A stretch of DNA of 64,000 nt from assembly GCA_949130495.1 (NCBI GenBank), contig OX422221.1:142943405-143007404 (forward strand), written 5' to 3'. Below the pieces are notes generated by a model. The model did no database searches. It worked only from the letters and a program-made list of their open reading frames with translations, and was not told the origin of the DNA. Both the position numbers and the translations under genes were made by a program. This stretch comes from Sambucus nigra. Its lineage: Eukaryota > Streptophyta > Magnoliopsida > Dipsacales > Adoxaceae. This document shows positions 44,978-57,584 of the stretch, piece by piece (position 1 is the first letter of the stretch; each line of letters opens with the position of its first letter).

Positions 44978-45637
44978 ATGGAAAACACAAGGAGAGTTGG
45001 GAATAGCAGAGAGGATTTTGATTCTAGTCCTGCGACAGCAAGTTGTTTTGGATGCCGAGAAGTTAGTGAGTATCATTCAAGAAGCCATGGAATTCGATTT
45101 GGAGATGCGGAGACAAAGGTGGTTGACTCTACAGGGGCAGGAAGAGGATACACCTATTTAATCTTCGGACAGGGTGAGAACTAGTTTCCTTAAGGGCAAT
45201 CCTCCCACCTTTGGAGGGGGATCTGACCCAATGGTTTCTCACCAGTGGAGGAGAGATATGGACAGACACTTGAGGATGGTGGACTACACATATGTCTAGA
45301 AGCAGATGTTAGCGACATTTAAGCCTATAGGGGATGCGTTACAATGGTGGGAGGTGCCACCATGTCAGAAGAGAGAGATCGGTTGAGTTATGCGGATTTT
45401 CAGATAAGGTTGAATAACAAATATTTTTCATATGCTATTAGGTGTGCAAAAAAGAAGGAATTTATAGATTTGGAGCAAGGATCGAATTCGATTGTCGAGT
45501 ATGAACAGGAGTTCACTAATTTATCTATGTTTGTACCGGAGGAGGTCTTGTTTTGTCAGAAAAGATGGAAAAGTTTTCTTAGATTAAAAAGGATTGGAGA
45601 CGAATTCCTTTTGGAGATAAATTTTAGGGGATCCTAA
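44978..45637 (+). pseudogene. gag fragment of a chromovirus
   Basis: ATG 44978 (MENTRRVGNSRED) follows directly on a TTATCTTTTCAG acceptor-like tract. In shifting frames the sequence encodes LVSIIQEAMEFDLEMRRQRW, NPPTFGGGSDPMVSHQWRRD, HLRMVDYTYV, TFKPIGDALQWWE, then RLSYADFQIRLNNKYF and SIVEYEQEFTNLS. This is the chromovirus capsid region and parallels the gag at 59901-60749. It has frameshifts and stops and is cut off at 45637. Confidence 0.75.
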
Positions 45638-45639
45638 AT

Positions 45640-47430
45640 GGAGTGCGAGGACCTCTAAATCAGTAGTTGGGGGATGTATAAGTCTCAGGTTAGTGGGAAA
45701 GATTCATGGTTTGAATTTAGGAATGTTTGGGATAAATAACATTTGATGAATTATTCGGCGAGTTCGTACATATATTTATGCGTGTAGAATATATATGCCG
45801 GTTATATATGGGTAGAATATATATATATATATATATATATATGCCGAATATGTATGATAAATATCCTAAGGTGCGAGTAGGATGATGTAAGAATACTATC
45901 TAGAGTGATAAGCTACTATTCGGGATTATAGGGGAATGCCATGAGAGATGGGCATTTATAGCCGAATATGATGATATGTATATATGCGGGTATAGAGACG
46001 GTATATATATGCTATGATTACGAATATATCTGTGGGTGAATGATATATTTATGTGAAGCATACCCCTTTAGTGCTATCATGGAAAGTTGCGCGATGTGGG
46101 TAAATCCCCTGGCTTGAGGAGCAGGGAGAGAATAGTCCCCAGTTCATAGTTGTCCAGATATTGTACAGTGTGATTATTTTTATCAGGGGTGAGATGTGGT
46201 GGGTATGTTTCGTTCCCATTTTCGGTGAAAAACTATGACCGCTTCCTATACATTGTGATTTGGTTTTTATCAAGTCGGTGTGAGAGTTCGACCGCTGGTA
46301 CATAGGATGATAATGCGGGTGATTCCCCGGAAGATGATAGCATTCTAGAGACTGCATCCATTGAGTTATCTCTCTGACGGATGGTTATTTTACTTATATA
46401 GGGTGTGATATATAAGTATAGATATAGATGCGTATAGTATATCACATATATATATATATGGACTAAAACAAGGAATGAATTGTGAGCAATTTCTGATATC
46501 CGGGAGTATAAGATTCTGAATATAAAATATAAATTATGTATATAAATGTAAGAATATTACATACAAAATAATAACAGAAAACAGTAATTGGGGTAATAAC
46601 TTGTGAAAGTTGTTTAAAATAAATGGTTGTATAAGAAGCGAGAAATTATAATGTATAAGCTTGGGCGAATGCTTAGAATATTTTAGATATACAGGGCTCG
46701 TGTTAGAGTATGGTTTTAGGATATTTTGAGGGGTGCTAGTTAGGCTGGGTAGCTAACTAGGGTGTGATAAAATACATGCATTAGGTGTGCAATGTTAGAT
46801 GAGAGGTGAGGGGTATCTCATGTGAGTGCGACACCAATTTAAATATGAAGAGTATCATATTCTACATATTAAAGTAAATTAAGCACTTGCTAAAATATTT
46901 TTAGAACCTCGGGCTCTGACCCGTATCTATTTTCTTTTTTCTTTTTTCTTTTTCTTTGTATACTTTTTAGGTGTCCAGACACATGGATGCCTTGATGGCT
47001 ATTCCTTCGAGTCAGGCGTCGCTGCTACAGCTGTGGATCTTGGCAAAAAGTTTTATAGACGCTTCTCTCCATGTGATCTAGATATAAGGTACTATTGTAA
47101 AAATCGGGCATGTTGCCCAAATGATGTCAGTTATTTTATTTATAATGATTTTATTTTACGCCCCTTGTCACTGTTGTAATAAATGTTTACAGAGAGTTAT
47201 CAGTAATTTATTTATTCATTCCATTTGTTGATTATATTTCCGCGTGAATGGTTTTTATTCTGCCTTAAGTTTAAAAAGATTAGAAAGTTTAAAATTTGAC
47301 GCCGGGTCTAATAGGTTATTAGTAATTAATTGATTTTTAGACAGTGATGCTGAGAATGAAACCATTTGAGATTCCAGTTTAATTTGATATAGAACTGATC
47401 ACTCGGTATTTTATTAGGCGAGGTGTCATA
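45640..47430 (+). repeat. 3' portion of another long LTR
   Basis: Its end, ACTCGGTATTTTATTAGGCG then AGGTGTCATA, directly precedes a TGGTATCAGAGC primer site, so it is a 5' LTR. It shares the GTTGCGCGATGTGGGTAAAT module (46092) with the solo LTR at 23882, an acceptor-like TTTTTAG (46970) and the hairpin GGGCATGTTGCCC (47106). The left border is unclear and the start is missing. Confidence 0.7.
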
Positions 47431-47432
47431 GG

Positions 47433-47444
47433 TGGTATCAGAGC
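47433..47444 (+). promoter_or_regulatory. primer-binding site (initiator-Met tRNA)
   Basis: TGGTATCAGAGC, the standard plant initiator-Met primer site, 2 bp after the LTR end. Only about 55 bp of internal sequence follow before a new LTR-like start at 47500. Confidence 0.88.
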
Positions 47445-47499
47445 ATCAGGTTCTAGAGTCCTTAGGAATCTGTGTGGACGCACTACTCTTTCAGCGTTA

Positions 47500-50400
47500 T
47501 GTAACACCCTGTATTTTTAATGACTTTTAAAATGGGATTAATTAGAATTACTTGTGGGATAATTGAAAATTAATCCGAATTTAAATATTACTCGGGAATA
47601 AAGTAATATGCGAATTGTGTTAAAATTGTTACGAGTGATGAATATGACAATTTTGATAATTATGTTGGGACACGCGTGTGAGTCGTGTTAGGACTATAAT
47701 TAAACAGAATGAGAAGTAAATTATTTTTACTTCATCCGAATGGTTATTTTGACTAAGCTAAAGTGTCTGGAAGGGTTTAAATGGTCAAAATTGAGTAGCC
47801 GAGGGTTATGTTCGGGTCTTGCGAGTTTTTGAGATTTATCAGGACTTATTTAGGTAACTTTTGGCCTTCTTAATGGTAGGTGAAAAGTAAAAAATAGGAT
47901 TTCATATTTAAAATCAAAGGTTGGGCTTAGGGAATTGTCACTTTCACAAACCCAAAGGTTAAGAAAATTATACAAAGAGTTAGAGAGAAAATGGATAGAA
48001 TTAAGATAGAATTTCAAGAGCATAAGGGGAGGATTTGAAGAATTTGTGCAAGAACAAACCTAGAGTGAAGGAAATTCGTGGAGGCTATAATTATTCTTCA
48101 ACGGTTCAGACCTACAATCTAAAGGCAAGTGCTTCACTATTGCAAATTCTAGCATGTATATTGTTCATGTTGGGTTGTTTAGAAAATTCTAAAACTTATA
48201 TGAATTAAAATGATTTTTGATGAATCCTTGAAATGAGAAGTATGAAGGATAAATCTCTTTTTGAATATATGTTTTAATCCACGAAATTGGGAATCATTTG
48301 GTGAAGAAAATCTGGGATTTATATGTTGTTCTTGGAGAAATGATAAAAGATGAATTTTCTGAAAATTAAGAGAAATATCATGTTTAATCCAAACCGATTG
48401 ATGTTTTTGGTTGCTTAATAATTGCAAATCATTTATATGTATTGTTATATCATGTGGAATGATTTATAAGGAGTTTGGGATTTTAATATAGAGGATTTGA
48501 GGATGAGAATTGGTTAAACTCATAGGCCATATGCAGAAATAGTCTACCTGATCGATCCCAATCTATTAATCGATCGACTCTCCCAGATTTCATATGTTGA
48601 TTTTGTTTAAAGCTTGCTTATTTTCCCCACTTCCAAGAATTCTTAGTGTAAATTAATGATAGCATAGTGGGACTTAAGGGAGCTTAGTAGGGTGGTGATT
48701 GAGACCCGGGGAATGTTTAGGTGTACGATTAATCCTTGACAATGAAATAATGGCTTTAAACTTAATTAGAGTTTATCAAAGAATAAATAGGTTTGAGGAT
48801 AATATGAATTTGTGAAAATTCTAGATTTGGGATTTCATGGACCAGTAGTAAGGGGTTTACTATTACCGTAATAACCTTAGGCTTATGTGGGATTAAACCT
48901 AATAGGTGAAATAAAAGGGTTAAGATTGAATTAGGGATTATCGAGAAATAAACCTAATTGAAGATGATTTTAATTGAGAGAAATTATGATGTTGTGATGA
49001 CATGGACTTGTAAGATGTGAATGATTACCTACTGAATTTATATGAGGAATAAATGATTACCCTTCTAGTGATGAGAGAAGCTCGAGAATATAATTTTAGA
49101 ATTAAAGTCATAATCTGTAAAATACGTAGGATATGTGAGATAAATATACTACATATAGAATTATTGCTATGGGTTGGAAAATTTTGTAGATAATGAACGC
49201 AGTTGAGTTCACCCCTATGGTTGCTCTAGAAGATGGAGTTTTAAGGACAAATTGAGTGCGGCATGTGATTTATAAGTACCGCTATAGCAGAAAGTGGTTC
49301 CATACTAGACTCGCCTAGCGTGGTGAGAATGGAAAAGAGTCAAAAAGGTCTTTGAAGAGTACTGCCCGTTGGAATGTTTGTGAATACGGAAATTGTGTGT
49401 TAGCCAATGGATGTGAGATATTCAAAGTCTTTGGCATATGGCAGAGTGTGGTATACCTGGAAGTGAAAATTTAGGGGTAAACACTTTCTTAGCTCGTAAG
49501 AGAAGAGTTGTTAAGGTGGAAATAGATCACCACATTTGAAAGGAGAATTATAATGTCAATGGAAGGGTCTTAGGTACAGTTTGACCGCAAGTTTCTTCAT
49601 CTTTTATTAAGAAGGAGATGTGAACACTGTTCTGAACTTATCACAAGAAGGGCCGAACAGAGGTCCATTTATGAAAATGAATTTTGTACCGAATGAAGTA
49701 GGTACAATGAAGAAGAAAATTCTTAAATGGGTAACAGACTCACGAGAGGAGTTGCCATCACTTAAAGGAAATTTTACTTGGATGGTTGATACAGATGGTG
49801 ACAATGTCGCATTTTGTCAATAGAGATGTTAACGCTTCTCTATGAAGGGAGTTAAAGGAATCGAAAGATTTAGTCAGCGAAGCAAGACTGGATGTAATTG
49901 AGACAATGAAACACCGTGGGGAGGGGTGTGGAGACCCATCAGGGTACCCAGGTGAATGATTCAGATAGATGAACTCCTATCGAGTGACGGTGGATTCAGT
50001 TAGGACTGGTAAGACCACACGCATTGATCTTGGCCAAAGTGAATAAAGTGATAAGAATTTGGTGCCTAGTGGGGGCAATAATTAAGATACTTTTTTTTTC
50101 GGTTCGGACAAGCATGTTATGTCTGGGAACCATTTGAGAAGCCAGGGTGGTTGGTAAGTTGGAAATGTGAGTTTTACTCTCAGGTGAATGCGATATGTTT
50201 TCTATGACCCGAGCAAGTCACAGTATTTGGATTAGCGCTAGATTCACGTGTAAGACGAGGTTAGTGACTATATCGATAACATTATTATGTGTACGTATTT
50301 TCTATTGTTTAGCGAGCGTAGACAATGAGTATATTTTTATTAAGATTACTCATTCTGGTGATGTGTTTTAGTGAGAGTATATTTTGATTTAAACACATTA

Positions 50401-51126
50401 TTAGACCTAGGTCCTGGACAGACATATCTCAATAACTGACAGAGCTATATAGTAGTGTATCGGGAGGGTTCCTTGTTTGGATTTTGCTTTGCGAGACCTC
50501 CCACGCACGAAAGGGGAAAATGTCAGGAGCTGGGAGATGTTAGACGCTAGGACTTTTTGGATTACTGTTCTTAATATAATTAAATGGATAAATTGGTTAG
50601 GATTTGGTGTATCCCTTTAGTGAGATGAGAATTCTATTATTATTTCCACTTTCCTTTTAATCTTGGGCCGGTGGAATAGGGTTGATCCTATTGATATGTG
50701 TATATACATTATGATATATTATGAAGCAGATTTCTGCGTATGCTATCTGGTTATATTTGATTCCGGTGAGTAGAAATGTTTACTGATGTGATTCAGGGTA
50801 TGTTGTCTTTTATCGAGCTGAGACATAGCTCGTGATTTATTTGCGCTAAGAATCTAGTGATAGTAAGAGCGTTGTGATATGTGTGGTCTTGTGTAACATA
50901 TAGTGGATGAGTATACTATTGTGTTAAGAGACAGGATTTTGAGGGTACGTGCTATGGACTGAGGGCTTAACAAATTTCGATGTTCCGATAATGCTAGGCA
51001 GTACTGTATCGGTGGGTTCCTTGTTTGGATTTTTCTTTGCGAGACGTCCCACGCATGAAACTTAGTGCACCATTGGAAGTAGAGAGATGTTTGGTCACTA
51101 TTCCACGATTTTGGTGCCACGATTAT
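47500..51126 (+). repeat. LTR-derived sequence related to the 25380 element
   Basis: It starts TGTAACACCCTGTATTTTTA and is similar at first to the LTR at 25380 (ATGACTTTTAAAATG). It has AAG/GCAAGT at 48125 and a diverged palindrome pair at 48550-48585. Two copies of the GTTCCTTGTTTGGAT module lie at 50451 and 51001. No LTR end, primer site or partner copy is found, so the extent is uncertain. A 67-codon open frame at 49620-49823 has no recognisable domain. Confidence 0.6.
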
Positions 51127-51249
51127 TGTAGACACCCCATTCTAATACGCCCTAACCTCTCCTTAGGTCCCTAGCACATTCCTTCATCATTGCAAACCCA
51201 AGTCATACCCCGAGTACTGACCTAAAATCCATCGGGCATTACCCAGCTC

Positions 51250-51870
51250 AGTTTGACCAAAAGTCAAACTCTTCAGCTCGGCTGAGACTGAATGAATATT
51301 CGAAGGGAACTGAAACCCCTTTCCAACAGTCCTTACCGTGCGCGATTCTGACTTACCAAGCGAACGAACGACCCGTTTTTCCTCGAAACTCTATCAAGAG
51401 GTTACCAGACGCTCCCAGGCTCTGTTTGACCAAAACCAACTCTTCATTTTGACTGAGACTGAATGAATATTAAAAGGACATGGAAACCTCTTTCCAACGG
51501 TCTTCCCCATGCGCGATTCTGACTTATGGTACGGATTTACTTCGAAAGGTCATCGAACGCTTCCAGGCCCCGGTTGACCAAAGTCAACTCCCCGAACTAA
51601 GTTAAACTCTTTGGAATGTCGAATTACATCTCCTAACCTTTATAAAATTCCTCCCCGTGCATGATTATGACTTACCATGCGAACTAACGATCTATTTGCG
51701 TCCAAAGTTTCCTCATCCAAAGGACCAACGAGCGCTTCTGAGCCATATTTGACCAAAAGTCCACTCCCGAACCTGGGAGCAGTCCAAGAACTTTCAAAGG
51801 TCTCTGAAATACCTTTCCAATGGTTCACCCTGTGTGCTATTCGAATCAACGGTTCGCTTTCTACGATCGA
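51250..51870 (+). repeat. four diverged ~150-175-bp repeats with TTTGACC motifs
   Basis: TTTGACCAAAAGTC-like words lie at about 51252, 51424, 51570 and 51748, each followed by CCTTTCCAA and a CGTGCGCGATTCTGACTTA-like block. TTGACC and its reverse GTCAA match the W-box core bound by WRKY factors. The block lies upstream of the TATA boxes. Confidence 0.75.
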
Positions 51871-51996
51871 TTTTCCAAAGGAACCTGAAAGACACTACCA
51901 AACGGCAGGTTCCAAGCCCTGCCTATCGGCAGTGTGCCTAAACATACCTGCCGATTGTCAGGACCAGGGCTATGCCGATCGGCAATGCCCTGGGAC

Positions 51997-52004
51997 TATA
52001 AAAA
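51997..52004 (+). promoter_or_regulatory. TATA box of the Tat/Ogre-like LTR
   Basis: TATAAAAA follows directly on a palindrome cluster. A second TATAAAA lies at 52030. Either could set the transcription start. Confidence 0.6.
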
Positions 52005-52663
52005 GTAGGGCCTAACCTCATTCCAAGGGTATAAAATCAGAGATCCATCACTCTCAACAAGCTCAGAAAACCCCTCTCGAAGTCAGCGTGATTTCCACAT
52101 CCCAGTCCCTTTCCAACCTTCACCTTTCATCACCTTCTTCATAAAAATTGGTAAATTAAGTACCCTCCATTATCACCCAAGTGCAAGGGTTTCTCTCCAA
52201 CACCCAAGATCAAGATCTTCAAGAAAATCTAACTTCCTCAACTCTCTCTTTAAATCCTCCTAAATTCGCATTAGTTTGTTTTGTTACTTAATATTTTTAT
52301 TCTCACATCTCACATATCTTAATATACTTTTTATCTATTATTATTGCACATCTCTTATTTTCATATAAATAAAACCCAAAAAAACAAGAAAAAGAGGATT
52401 TGCTCATAAATTCCAAACGGGAATTATCACACTTTTCTCACAACTAAAACACTTTTTTACACACACACCCATATAAGAGAAGTCCTCGATTGGATTTATG
52501 GGATAAATCCCACCCCTCGTTTTGCATAGGAACTACGTGGACTTTAATGCCTCTATTGGCTACGTAGGCGTCTCGGGGTAAAACCCGTGACTCGAATCCT
52601 ATTCCTCCTTTTTCTACTTTTTTCCTATTTTATATTCTTTAAATTTAACTCCCCTAAATTCTA

Positions 52664-52737
<74 letters not shown>
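52664..52737. repeat. (TG)n(TA)n microsatellite
   Basis: About 8 TG units then about 28 TA units inside the LTR. Confidence 0.95.
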
Positions 52738-52741
<4 letters not shown>

Positions 52742-53199
52742 CTTAATGGCGTATTATTCCACATGCGTTATCATTCCCTTATAATGATCGACGCTAGGAT
52801 AATCGCATAAATCCTATTTTCTAATATTACTTTTAGGAACATTCCTATGGATGACTCGCTTTATCTCTTCCATGATACAAGTCGATGATTCCTATCTCCA
52901 CTATGTATACACATGAACACATATCACCGGGAAATAAAGGAAAATAGCAACAGCCCATGAGAGACCGTAAGGGTGAAATGGGTGCCTAACACCTTCCCAT
53001 TTCGTAACTTAGCCTCCGGACCCTTTTCGAATCATTTTGGTTTCGTATGTATCAGTATATCTTTGGATACTGTCCTTCGGGATGGCTCCCTTTTCTTTTA
53101 TCTATTTTGGGTAAAATAGACAGACGACTCTATCTCTCTACATTTTTCACCTCATTCACCGATGCCGGCCGAAGCGCTCCCGAGTGGGATGCGTGGGAC

Positions 53200-56063
53200 T
53201 GTGACACCCCAACTAATTAAATACCGAGTAGCTACTCCTTTATTAAATTAATACAAAATGTCAAGTTGGTTCAGTTAAGAGCATCACTCTCGAAATCATT
53301 TTAATAATTAATAACCACATAGTATTTAAAAAGTGAGTTGTCAAATTTTAAGTTAAATCTAAATAACATGCAATAAATGAATTATAAAAGAATAACATAA
53401 CCATTCACAATAAAGTCCTAATAGAGTAACCATCAAATAATAATGAATCTGGAGGAAATACTCCTCACGACAATCCCAATACTCAAATAAATAAAACAAG
53501 TCTGCATCCTAAATTAATTACAAACCAAAGTCTGAATAACTGAGATATAAAATGTCTCTAAAGGAAATGGGCGACATGCCCTACAAATGATAAAACTGAA
53601 CATGGAGTCAAGACTAGAAAAGGAGGCGTCTACTGTCAAGGTCCTGTAACTTCCACAACATCTACAGCTCATCACCTGAATAGAATTCCTATGCATGGTG
53701 TCCTTGTGGCTGGGAACCTAAAAATGTTTTTACAAAAATAAATTTGAAAGCAAACGGGTCAGAGCCCGAATGTGGAAAATAGTTTAAAAATAGCAAGTTC
53801 TTTAATGACATTAAAACAATTAATGCAAAATACATGTTAGGACGTGCTCTCACCTGAAATACTCACCTCTCGACTAATTGTGCACTCCTAACGTACCGTA
53901 CTCATTCAAGTGATTCTCATATCTACCTAGACCAAAATAAATTCTAACCTTTCTACTCGATTCGCGCTTTAATTCGAAACTTCGTCAATTAAATAGAGAG
54001 TTTTACTTTAATTCTCGGATTCTCAATTATTAGCAATACAATTCACTATAGGTTATCCCTTTTTATCTTTAGCGATCATTACGATAATTATACTTCACAA
54101 TTTAAACTAGAAAATTCTTTTCATTTAACCGTATATTATTCTCATCATAAATATATAATACTAGCACCCCGAGACTAAGTTACAGTGCACACATACTCTG
54201 CTATCCCATCCTGGTACATCACGTACATAAGGATCACGCAATCCGAATCTCTCAAGAATCGTTCTCAGATAATAACAATCACAAACAATGGAGGCGAACA
54301 TAGTTCACATCACACGGGTCACGCACATACCTACGCTCCCATGATCAGCAGACTTATTAACTTCTCAATAAGTCCTTCTCTAACCTATGTCCTCGAGGTA
54401 CCAATCTATATCCCCCCCCCCCGGAGGCACACAAAGATTAGATGGCCCTAAACGAACGCAAACCTCCCGAAATAGCAAGTATGGTAGGTATGTCATACAC
54501 ATAAAATCACATATACTAATCATGCACACATCTTAGTAATTTCCATTTTTTATTAGTGGTATACTTCTCGTCCTTATACCAACTTTTAGTATGACACCAA
54601 TCACATGTCCCCGGTTTACATGTATTTAAGTCATCAATTATCCTCGCATCGTGATTAGTCACTCGTGTCCTAATCCAAAAATATCATTGGTTCAAGTCAC
54701 TCTTCTATATTTTACTCCTCAATATATCTCAAATCTCCCAACTATACCAATTAGTTAACAAGGGAAAGTTATCTCATCAATTAAACAAGGTTACGGGACA
54801 CTAGAAATCAAATCGGGCCAAAAAGGCCATTCTGTCAACTCGTTAGAAGTCTCGTTCGAACGAGTGTTCATTCGAACGAGGATTATCGAACGAACTAACA
54901 ACGGCAGACTGTCACCTCGTTAGAAGCTCATTCGAACGAGCTCGTTCGAACGACCTGGGCAGGTCTTCTAACAAGATGGCAGTTTCAAGCCCAGAAATTC
55001 TACTTCGTTTTTCTCAATTTTCTTCATCTCTAAAATCATCCTAAAATCATCCCAAATAGTGTTTTAAGGTTCCTAAACGTCACTAAACTTTCGTAGATCG
55101 TATCTTAACATATTATTGGGGTTCCAATCTTCCTAAATAACATAAAATTATCATCAATCCCCAATTTTACCCCAAACCCTATGGGTATGAACCCAGAATT
55201 TCATGTCTTCAATTTTATCCTTATAAATCCATTTTTTCATCATAAAAAGTTGTATTTCTTGTAGGACAATCATCAACTAACATTCTACATGCAATCCCTA
55301 TAACATATCATAAATTTCTATTTCAAATTTCAAGGGTTTTCATCAAATACCCAATATAAAGCAATTTTATCAATTCTAAGCATGGAAGAAACATTCGCTT
55401 GAAATTAACGTAATTAAACCACTTGCCTTAGATAGTTCTCTGAATTTGATGTTGGTGAATGGATTGATTCTCTCCTTTCTCTATGGATTTTCTCCCAAAA
55501 TTGAAGATGGTGGTTTTGGCCCTTGTAACTTCTCTTCCCACTTCTCTCAAAACTCACGTAACCACTCTCTAACTTTCTTTGCTGATAATGGCCTTAGTGG
55601 ACCTATTAAAATAATAAATATTAACTCTAATTTTCTTGGGTTTTAATTCCCTAAATTTCTAAATTACCAAAATGCCCTTTTAAGTTGCCGGTTTAGCCTA
55701 AAAATGCCCCGGGACCCAAACTAAACCCCGGCTAGTGTTTTCTGACTATTTTGACCCTTCCGGATCGTTGGCGCACTCAAAATGACCATTCGGTTGATAA
55801 AAATAAAATTCGCTTTTTAATTCAAATAATTACATGCTTGACGCGACTGGCCCGTGCGTCCCAACTAAATTTCCCAAATTGCCGTATTTCAGACCCGCGA
55901 TAATTTCAATATTTTCAATATTCATATATTTCCATATATACACATTATAATCAAATAACAACTCACATCTCGTTAGTATTATATCCAGATTAATTCTCAA
56001 TTAATTCACATTTAATTTAATTAATCCCATAAATAAATATCGATAAAAGTACGGGGTATTACA
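53200..56063 (-). repeat. 3' LTR of the chromovirus
   Basis: Plus-strand ends TGTGACACCCCAAC and CGGGGTATTACA; the polypurine tract is adjacent at 56066. It carries TTCGAACGA palindromes (54848-54958), the hairpin GGGCGACATGCCC (53569) and minus-strand splice-like sites (donor 55426, acceptor 53718). Open frames inside are non-coding. Confidence 0.95.
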
Positions 56064-56065
56064 TA

Positions 56066-56076
56066 CTTCCCCCCTA
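56066..56076 (-). promoter_or_regulatory. polypurine tract of the chromovirus
   Basis: The minus strand reads TAGGGGGGAAG, then TA and the LTR. It lies 30 bp after the pol stop codon. Confidence 0.88.
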
Positions 56077-56105
56077 ATAACCGAATTTCGTCCCAAAATT
56101 CGGAA

Positions 56106-56246
56106 CTAGAAGGTACCTGATAAAAATAACTCTGGATAACATTCGCGCATCTCATCCTCGCGTTCCCATGTGGACTCCTCAGCATTATGATGCCGCCACT
56201 GAACTCGTACCAACGGTACTATCTTTTACTGCAGTTTTTGCTCGCT
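56106..56246 (-). pseudogene. chromodomain at the end of pol
   Basis: In the same frame as integrase but after its TGA stop. IVPLVRVQWRHHNAEES and TWEREDEMRECYPELF are characteristic of the terminal chromodomain of plant chromoviruses. A further TAA lies at 56226-56228. The natural stop is TAG 56106-56108. Confidence 0.85.
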
Positions 56247-57188
56247 TCAGTCCAAAATAGCAATCGGCTCCTCCTCGTAGGAGCTATCAGACTGGAGATC
56301 GATGTCCTCCAAAGCAATGTGAGTATGAGCCAAATCATCCCTAAGATATTTCCTTAGCGAGGAAATATGAAACACATCATGAATCGTGTGCAAATGCTCC
56401 GGTAACCCAAGTCTATATGCAACGGACCCAATCCGCTTGATGATAGGAAATGGCCCCACATATATCGGTGCCAGTTTCCCCTTCTTCCAAAAATGCATAA
56501 TTCCCTTCATAGGAGATACTCTGAGTAAAACCTGGTCCCCCACTTTGAACTCCCTGAAGAACCTCTTCGCATCAGCATAGCTCTTCTGTCGATCCTGAGC
56601 TACCCGAATGCGACTCCGTATCAATTCTATCCTTACCGAAGTATCCTGTATCACTTCCGGCCCAAGTAGTTTGTTGTCCCCCACCTCTAACCAACATGCT
56701 GGGGAACGGCAAGGTCTACCATACAATGCCTCAAATGGAGCCATGTCAATGGTGAACTGGTAGGAGTTATTATAAGTAAACTCCACTAGTGGAAGGAACT
56801 GCTCACATCCACCCCCAAAGTTAATGATGCATATACGCAACATGTCGTCCAACATTTGATTTGTACGCTCGGTTTGCCCATCGGTCTGCGAGTGATAAGC
56901 CGTACTCAACCGCAATTCCGTGCCCATGGCCTCCTGAAAACTCTCCCAAAACAGCGAAACAAATATATTATCTCGCTCAGACACGATATTTAGGGGCACA
57001 CCGTGAAGTCTCACTATTTCTGCAATGAAAATCTGGGCATACTGTCCCGTAGTGTAGTCTGTCCTTACGGGTAGAAAATGAGCGACTTTGGTCAACCTGT
57101 CCACAATCACCCAAATGGAGTCGTGACCCCTTTGTGACGTAGGTAACCCCGTAATAAAGTCCATGGAGATGCTCTCCCATATCCACAT
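56247..57188 (-). pseudogene. integrase catalytic core and C-terminal region
   Basis: The core motifs are SMDFITGLPTS (Asp), NIVSERDNIF (the second acidic region, where the usual Ser-Asp reads Ser-Glu) and DGQTERTNQ (Glu), followed by LVEFTYNNSYQ and FEALYGRPCRSP. The C-terminal GDQVLLRVSPMKGI and LAPIYVGPFPI motifs are present and it ends LRKYLRDDLAH...AILD at a TGA. The second catalytic acid should be examined: the Asp in RDN may still align. Confidence 0.9.
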
Positions 57189-57203
57189 CGGGACCTCTAA
57201 TGG

Positions 57204-57578
57204 CTATAGAAGTCCTGTCGGTCTCTGATGATCCACTTTTACCAGTTGAAAAGTGGCGCATTTAGAAACAAACACGGCAATATCTCTTTTCATCCAGCTC
57301 CACCAATACTGATGTATCATGTCTTGGTACATTTTATCCCCACCGGGATGTACCGCGAACCGTGAGCCGTGCGACTCTGCCATCACCTCGTGTCGCAAGT
57401 CTTCCCTTTCCGAAATGACTAGTCTCCCATTGAAGCGTAATCCCCCATCTGAGCTAACGGTATAGGACTCTGCTCCCTCTGTTACCAATCGAACTATCTG
57501 CTCCTGACAGAACAAGTCATTTCCCTGTGCCTTTACCACCTTCGTGACAATCTGAGGTGTAACTGTCATCACAGACAT
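57204..57578 (-). pseudogene. integrase zinc-binding domain
   Basis: In frame with RNase H before and the core after, separated by single stops (TGA 57582, TAG 57201). SHGSRFAVHPGGDKMYQD carries the His pair. The Cys pair appears as KCATFQLVK, where the second Cys is Phe, so zinc binding is probably lost. Confidence 0.87.
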
Positions 57579-57584
57579 GAACGA

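Larger units (their letters stand above)
42198..45637 (+). mobile_element. 5' part of a chromovirus: LTR, primer site and partial gag
   Basis: A 2641-bp LTR (TGTAACCCCCCG to GGTGTTACA) is followed by a TGGCATCAGAGC primer site and by gag sequence that stops abruptly at about 45637, where unrelated LTR sequence takes over. Protease, pol and 3' LTR of this element are not in the window. Confidence 0.85.
51127..53199 (+). repeat. Tat/Ogre-like LTR, first part (interrupted by the 53200 insertion)
   Basis: It starts TGTAGACACCCCATT and resumes at 63824 after the insertion, ending GGATGGCCACA at 63873. The features are four imperfect U3 repeats, a palindrome cluster (51905-51990), TATAAAAA at 51997, a TG/TA microsatellite and the GGGTGCCTAACACCTTCCC phrase that I associate with Tat/Ogre LTR ends. 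A primer site follows at 63874, making this a 5' LTR of about 2.1 kb whose element lies right of the window. Confidence 0.75.

Noticed and set aside
49620..49823. 67-codon frame in LTR-derived sequence
   Set aside because: There is no recognisable domain, no matching frame in related LTRs and no support beyond its openness.
52587..52784. 65-codon frame in the Tat/Ogre-like LTR
   Set aside because: It spans a (TG)n(TA)n microsatellite.
54185..54451. Frames at 53514-53696, 54185-54451, 55446-55646 and their copies at 61247-63399
   Set aside because: They occur in both LTRs of the chromovirus, contain indels relative to each other and lie in non-coding LTR sequence.
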